Source: Crystallibacter degradans
GTDB lineage: Bacteria > Actinomycetota > Actinomycetes > Actinomycetales > Micrococcaceae
Length of the DNA stretch: 64,000 bases
Assembly: GCF_012952295.1 (NCBI RefSeq)
Contig: NZ_JABBCH010000012.1
Location: 62,001-126,000 of the forward strand
Direction of reading: 5' to 3'
Shown here: piece by piece, positions 60,435 to 64,000 of the stretch
How positions within the stretch are numbered: position 1 is the first letter of the stretch
Layout of the letters: each line of letters opens with the position of its first letter
Translations under genes and position numbers: made by a program
The notes under the pieces: model-generated
What the model was told of the DNA's origin: nothing
Seen by the model: only the letters and a program-made list of their open reading frames with translations
Databases searched by the model: none

Positions 60435-61235
60435 CTACTCCCCGGGGATGGTTCCAATAACGACGGCGGCTTCCAGCTCCGCAGAGAAGTGGGCTTCGGC
60501 GGCAAAACCGTGGCGTTCGAAAATCGCCGCGCTCTCATTCAGCTGGCGAGGGCCGGTTTCCACCAGCAGGTGGCCCCCGGGCACCAGCCACTCGTGCGCC
60601 GACACGACGACCCGCCGCTGGATGTCCAGTCCGTCCGTCCCGCCATCGAGCGCGACGTGCGGTTCATGCAGGCGGGCTTCCGGTGGCATCATGCCGATCG
60701 CTCCGGTGGGAACGTAGGGTGCGTTGGCCACGAGAACGTCAACCCGGCCGCGCAGGTCAACGGGCAGCGAAGCGTAGAGATCCCCTTCGAAGACCTTCCC
60801 GGCCGTGCCGAGATTTCGGCGAGCGCACTGCACCGCCGCCAGATCGATATCCGCCGCGTACAGCTCCAGCCTTCTCACGCTGCTGGCCAGCGCTGTCGCG
60901 ACAGCGCCCGAGCCGCAGCAAAGATCGACCGCCACCGGTGAGCCGTCCACGCGGCGAGCCAGGTCGATGGCTTTGGAGGCCAGGAACTCCGTCCGGCGGC
61001 GGGGCACAAACACGCCCGGTTCCACGGCGATCCGAAGACCGCAAAACTCCGCCCAACCCAGGATCTGTTCCAGCGGCAGCCCGGCGACCCGCCGGTCCAG
61101 CATGTCCTCAAGCGCCGCCGGCGTCAGGGCAGCGGCGACCAGCAGCTGCGCCTCGTCCTCGGCAAAGACACAGCCGGCCGCGCGCAGTCTTTCCGCGACC
61201 AAGACCTGAGCGTGCAATGACAACTGAACTGGCAT
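60435..61235 (-). CDS. Protein N5-glutamine methyltransferase-like (PrmC-like)
   Basis: A 266-residue class I SAM-dependent methyltransferase. It has the N-terminal helical lobe, then LEQILGWAEFCGLRIAVEPGVFVPRRRTEFL (PrmC-type FxVDxxVLIPRPETE analogue), motif I AVDLCCGSGAVATALA, and NAPYVPTGAI in place of NPPY. PrmC methylates the Gln of release factors; the NAPY and R-R-T-E changes mark a side branch of that family, so the substrate may differ. ATG 61235 is chosen by position, but its ribosome site is weak. It is divergent from a VOC gene. Confidence 0.75.
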   Translation of the reverse strand: MPVQLSLHAQVLVAERLRAAGCVFAEDEAQLLVAAALTPAALEDMLDRRVAGLPLEQILGWAEFCGLRIAVEPGVFVPRRRTEFLASKAIDLARRVDGSPVAVDLCCGSGAVATALASSVRRLELYAADIDLAAVQCARRNLGTAGKVFEGDLYASLPVDLRGRVDVLVANAPYVPTGAIGMMPPEARLHEPHVALDGGTDGLDIQRRVVVSAHEWLVPGGHLLVETGPRQLNESAAIFERHGFAAEAHFSAELEAAVVIGTIPGE

Positions 61236-61337
61236 GGAACCAACTTTCGGTCTCGCCGTAGTCTTCCCTACCTGCAGCCTCTGGTAAATAATCAACCTTG
61301 GACAGCACACGAGCATGACCAACAAAGGAGTTCGATC

Positions 61338-61757
61338 ATGGCAACGCGCCTCAACCCGTACCTCAGCTTCCGCGACAACGCACGGCAGGCCATGGACTTT
61401 TACCATGCAGCCTTCGGCGGCGAATTGACCCGCAGCACCTTCGCCGAATTGCATGCCAGTGACGATCCGGCCGAAGGCGAGAAGATCATGCATTCCATGC
61501 TGGAAACCCCGAACGGCCTCACCCTCATGTGCGCAGACACTCCGAACGGCATGGCCTACAACCCCGGCGACAACATCTCGGTGTCGCTCAGCGGCGACGA
61601 CGAAGCCGAGCTGCGCGGCTACTGGGACAAGCTGACCGAGGACGCCACCATCGCCGAACCGCTGGAGAAGGCTCCTTGGGGCGATACGTTCGGCATGTTC
61701 ACGGACAAGTTCGGCATCAACTGGCTGGTCAACATCGCCGGCCAACCCCAGCAGTAG
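61338..61757 (+). CDS. PhnB-like VOC family protein
   Basis: A 139-residue protein of the 3-demethylubiquinone-methyltransferase-like/PhnB branch of the VOC superfamily. It begins ATRLNPYLSFRDNARQAMDFYHAAFGGELTRSTF, and NISVSLSGDDEAELRGYWDKL and WGDTFGMFTDKFGINWLVN follow in the usual order. Members are poorly defined, often stand-alone, and the fold does not fix a reaction. The ATG follows AAAGGAG. A bidirectional terminator follows at 61785. Confidence 0.8.
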   Translation: MATRLNPYLSFRDNARQAMDFYHAAFGGELTRSTFAELHASDDPAEGEKIMHSMLETPNGLTLMCADTPNGMAYNPGDNISVSLSGDDEAELRGYWDKLTEDATIAEPLEKAPWGDTFGMFTDKFGINWLVNIAGQPQQ

Positions 61758-61784
61758 ATCCGACCCACAACAGGTCCAACCGCA

Positions 61785-61816
61785 ACGGCCGCCTTCCCGA
61801 ACGGGAGGGCGGCCGT
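61785..61816. terminator. Bidirectional terminator after the VOC gene
   Basis: A 14-bp stem (61785-61798 / 61803-61816, one T-G pair) with loop GAAC, followed by CGTCGTCGTTAGTT, between convergent genes. Confidence 0.75.
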
Positions 61817-61874
61817 CGTCGTCGTTAGTTGGTTTAGACGCTGACTAACCGGGCAGTATGCCGTAACCGTTGGG

Positions 61875-62762
61875 CTAGATGCAGGAGTAGTCGTAGTCGA
61901 AGCCGCGGGAGACGAACTGCGTGACGGACACGTAGCCGCCGGGTGTGAGCGGCGCGGCAGAGCAGTTGTTCTTGGCCCCGTTGGCTGTCCTGGCGCCGGC
62001 CAGCCAGCTCGGGAGACCGGCGAGGCTGCTGTCGGCGCTGACCTGGCCAACGATCTGGCCCCACTGGAAGTTGGTCGAGTAAATCCCGACGTCGGCGCCG
62101 ATGCTCTCGAAGTAGTCGGTCATGCCCTCCAGATCGGCGGCATTCGCGACCTTATCCGTCGACCAGCTGTTCTCGGTTTCGACGTCGAGCCACCACAGAT
62201 AGTCCTCGGGGTTGCTGATGCCGCGGGAGTTGGCGTCGTCGTAGGCCTTGGCCCAGCCGTACATGTAAGCGCAGGCCGCATCTTCGGCCCCGCTGCACTC
62301 CCCGTAAGGATTATCGACGACGACGGAATCGGGATCATCGACGTCCTCCGGGTAGACATTGCTGTCCGGCCACCACGATCCGGCGTGCCCAGCGTTGGCG
62401 GTGTTGACGTAGAGCGCCACGTTGGGCTGGCCGGTGGCATCCATGAGGGTCTCTTCCTCGGCCCAAGCCAATTGCACGGACAGGCACGGGTTGGTGTTAT
62501 TGGCGAGGCCGCCGGTGACACCCACGATGGCAAACGCAGGACTATCAGGCAGCGCCTTGCCGCACTGCGGCCAGGACACATCATTGCCGAGCAGATCGGT
62601 GCTGCCACCGCTGTCGCCCTTGCCACCGCCCTTGTTTGGAGCGGCATCTGCAGCCGGGGCAGAACCGATACCAATGGCCGCTGCCGCGAGCAGGCACAGC
62701 ATCAGCGCTGCCAACCATCGTTTATACCGCCGGACACTGGTCTTCGAATCTTCGTTGATCAT
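61875..62762 (-). CDS. Secreted DUF1906/GH25-like protein
   Basis: A 295-residue exported protein. A Sec signal (basic RRYKRW, hydrophobic core, A-D-A-A-P cleavage region near residue 41) leads to a Gly/Lys-rich linker and then the domain LLGNDVSWPQCG...FAIVGVTGG, with LWWLDVETENSW and IGADVGIYSTNFQWGQI. These are the beta/alpha-barrel features of DUF1906-type glycoside hydrolases related to GH25 lysozymes; the Asp/Glu of LDVETE may be catalytic. It probably acts on the cell wall or another polysaccharide. It stands alone. Confidence 0.75.
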   Translation of the reverse strand: MINEDSKTSVRRYKRWLAALMLCLLAAAAIGIGSAPAADAAPNKGGGKGDSGGSTDLLGNDVSWPQCGKALPDSPAFAIVGVTGGLANNTNPCLSVQLAWAEEETLMDATGQPNVALYVNTANAGHAGSWWPDSNVYPEDVDDPDSVVVDNPYGECSGAEDAACAYMYGWAKAYDDANSRGISNPEDYLWWLDVETENSWSTDKVANAADLEGMTDYFESIGADVGIYSTNFQWGQIVGQVSADSSLAGLPSWLAGARTANGAKNNCSAAPLTPGGYVSVTQFVSRGFDYDYSCI

Positions 62763-62845
62763 GACGAGCCTTTCCCTGCGTAAGCGGAGGAGAATCCGCT
62801 GGCGAAAAGCTTCCCCCAGCCGGAGGGCGCCGTCAAGATATTTCT

Positions 62846-63424
62846 TTAGAGCTCGCGGACCACCCGCGCCGGGTTACCCACGGCTACGACGTTTGCCGGC
62901 ATGTCCTTCGTGACCACTGCGCCTGCGCCGATCACAGTGTTTTCGCCAACCGTAACGCCCGGCAGGATGATCGCTCCGCCGCCGATCCACACGTTGTCCC
63001 CGATGGTGATGGGCTGCGCCGCCTCCAGTTTGTCGCGACGCGGCTCCGGCTCCACGGGGTGGGTTGGCGTCAACAGCTGAACGTTGGGCCCGATCTGTAC
63101 GTCGTCGCCGATTGTAATCGCAGCGACGTCCAGGGCAGTGAGGTTGTAGTTGATGAAGGTCCGCGCGCCGATGCTGATGTAGCGGCCGTAATCCACGAAC
63201 AAGGGTGGCCTGACCTCGGAGCCCTCGCCGATCGCGCCCAGCAGGTCCCGCAGGATCTCCCCTGCCGCGGCGCGGTCGCTGGGCCAGACCCTGTTGTAAC
63301 GGTCCGCGAGTTCGATCGCGCGGGTGCTGTCCTCGGCGAGCTCCGGATCGTCGGCAATATAGAGGTCGCCCGCGACCATTCGCTCACGCATCGATCGCTC
63401 GTCACCGGCAAAATAGTCTTCCAT
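62846..63424 (-). CDS. Sugar O-acetyltransferase (maltose/galactoside type)
   Basis: A 192-residue hexapeptide-repeat acyltransferase that puts acetyl from acetyl-CoA on a sugar. The N-terminal helical part has ERMVAGDLYIADDPEL; the left-handed beta-helix has FVDYGRYISIGARTFINYNLT, then LLTPTHPVEP with the catalytic His, and IGDNVWIGGGAIILPGVTVGENTVIGAGAVVTKD. ATG 63424 follows AAAGGGG; the codon before it (TTG) is in frame. Such enzymes are often detoxifying and stand alone, as here. Confidence 0.88.
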   Translation of the reverse strand: MEDYFAGDERSMRERMVAGDLYIADDPELAEDSTRAIELADRYNRVWPSDRAAAGEILRDLLGAIGEGSEVRPPLFVDYGRYISIGARTFINYNLTALDVAAITIGDDVQIGPNVQLLTPTHPVEPEPRRDKLEAAQPITIGDNVWIGGGAIILPGVTVGENTVIGAGAVVTKDMPANVVAVGNPARVVREL

Positions 63425-63543
63425 CAACAGCCCCTTTCGTTAGCGCTATGGTTCCACCGTAGCCGCGGCGGCGGAGGGCCGGGCACGAACACCCGGAAAC
63501 CGTGAGGCACTGACATCCCGGTGCATCCGTGTCAGGATCAGTT

Positions 63544-64000
63544 ATGCCCGATCGCCTGATGCTCCTTGACACTGCGTCGCTGTACTTCCGTGCCTTCTAC
63601 GGCATGCCCGACACGATCCAGCGGGCTGACGGCACGCCGGTTAACGCTATCCGCGGCCTGCTGGACATGATCGCGCGGCTGACCACCGACTACAACGCCA
63701 CGCATCTGATCGCGTGCTGGGACGATGACTGGCGCCCGCAGTGGCGGGTCGATCTCCTCCCCACCTACAAAGCGCATCGGGTCGCTGAGGTGGTAGCGGG
63801 CGCTCCCGACGTGGAGGTGGTGCCGCCCGGGCTCGAGGCGCAGATTCCGATGATCCGACGGGTGCTCGAACTCGCCGGAATCGCCGTCGTCGGGGCGCCC
63901 GAACACGAGGCCGACGACGTCATCGGCACCTACGCCAGCCACGCCGGCCTTCCAGTCGATGTGGTCACCGGCGACCGCGATCTCTTCCAGGTTGTCGACG
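63544..64000 (+). CDS. 5'-3' exonuclease (PolA-N-terminal-like), 3' truncated by window
   Basis: The frame runs out of the window after 152 codons. It begins MPDRLMLLDTASLYFRAFYGMP, with the first acidic metal ligand, and continues to the LIACWDDDWRPQWR, then YKAHR, and the acidic pair EHEADDVIGT and the loop VVTGDRDLFQVVD. These are the FEN/PolA-type 5'-3' exonuclease motifs in order. Stand-alone copies besides PolA are known in actinobacteria; whether this is one needs the missing 3' part. Confidence 0.85.
   Translation, partial: MPDRLMLLDTASLYFRAFYGMPDTIQRADGTPVNAIRGLLDMIARLTTDYNATHLIACWDDDWRPQWRVDLLPTYKAHRVAEVVAGAPDVEVVPPGLEAQIPMIRRVLELAGIAVVGAPEHEADDVIGTYASHAGLPVDVVTGDRDLFQVVD

Overview
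The window is high-GC DNA (about 65% by eye) with dense, short-spaced operons, many ATGA/GTGA start-stop overlaps, GTG/TTG starts, a CsoR-CopZ-CopA copper island, a mycoredoxin-like protein and several actinobacterial DUF families (DUF1206, DUF2277, DUF2695, CGNR). This fits a soil actinobacterium of the Micrococcaceae (Arthrobacter-like). It looks chromosomal: purB, an initiator tRNA gene and general metabolism surround accessory catabolic clusters.

Layout. 1-1383: 3' part of a nitrite-reductase-type FAD/[2Fe-2S] oxidoreductase. 1354-3119 (minus): a two-gene unit of a WXG100-like small protein and an alpha/beta-hydrolase. 3325-6299: purB, a Tat-exported metallophosphoesterase and an initiator tRNA-fMet gene. 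6363-10918: a hypothetical membrane protein, an acyl-CoA thioesterase, a DUF2695 protein, a lipoprotein, and a USP-aminotransferase operon. 11074-21723: a complete aldarate (galactarate/talarate and glucarate) catabolic cluster. It holds a talarate/galactarate dehydratase with a FadR-type regulator, a TctCBA-type importer with a co-translated universal stress protein, a divergent LysR regulator, and an operon of 5-dehydro-4-deoxyglucarate dehydratase, 2-oxoglutarate semialdehyde dehydrogenase and glucarate dehydratase. Together these enzymes would take the sugar diacids to 2-oxoglutarate. 21817-23890: an AEC transporter, a non-specific endonuclease and a small protein.

23966-34948: a polyol cluster. 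An ABC importer without its own ATPase and a polyol dehydrogenase run leftward; a SorC-type regulator and xylulokinase run rightward; a mannitol dehydrogenase family gene lies further right. The two parts are separated by a frameshifted IS110-type transposase and a DoxX-like gene. A repeated GCTCATWTGAGC-like operator occurs in both parts and suggests one regulon. 35161-39873: xanthine dehydrogenase operon (xdhA, xdhB, xdhC). 40043-42811: a VOC protein, two divergent arsenate-reductase-like genes (one with Lys in place of the catalytic Arg), trxB and a small protein. 42831-44955: a TetR/MFS efflux pair. 45214-49106: csoR-copZ-copA, a membrane-anchored glutaredoxin-like protein and a DUF2277 protein.

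49241-57475: an aromatic-acid MFS transporter, an EamA transporter divergent from a CGNR regulator, several small membrane or DUF proteins, a MATE transporter and an orphan FitA/VapB-type antitoxin. 57533-60336: a self-contained operon of a membrane protein, a winged-helix regulator, an ABC ATPase and an ABC-2 permease, preceded by two CAAACYAGTTTG palindromes. 60435-64000: a PrmC-like methyltransferase, a VOC protein, a secreted DUF1906-like protein, a sugar O-acetyltransferase and the 5' part of a 5'-3' exonuclease gene.

The less routine signals are the shared polyol operator set, a 138-nt nested inverted repeat upstream of the IS110 recombinase (candidate guide RNA), a decamer ACGACGGCGG found 14 times in the window, the Lys-variant arsenate reductase, and a WXG-like/hydrolase pair. 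All assignments come from reading the sequence; no database search was run.
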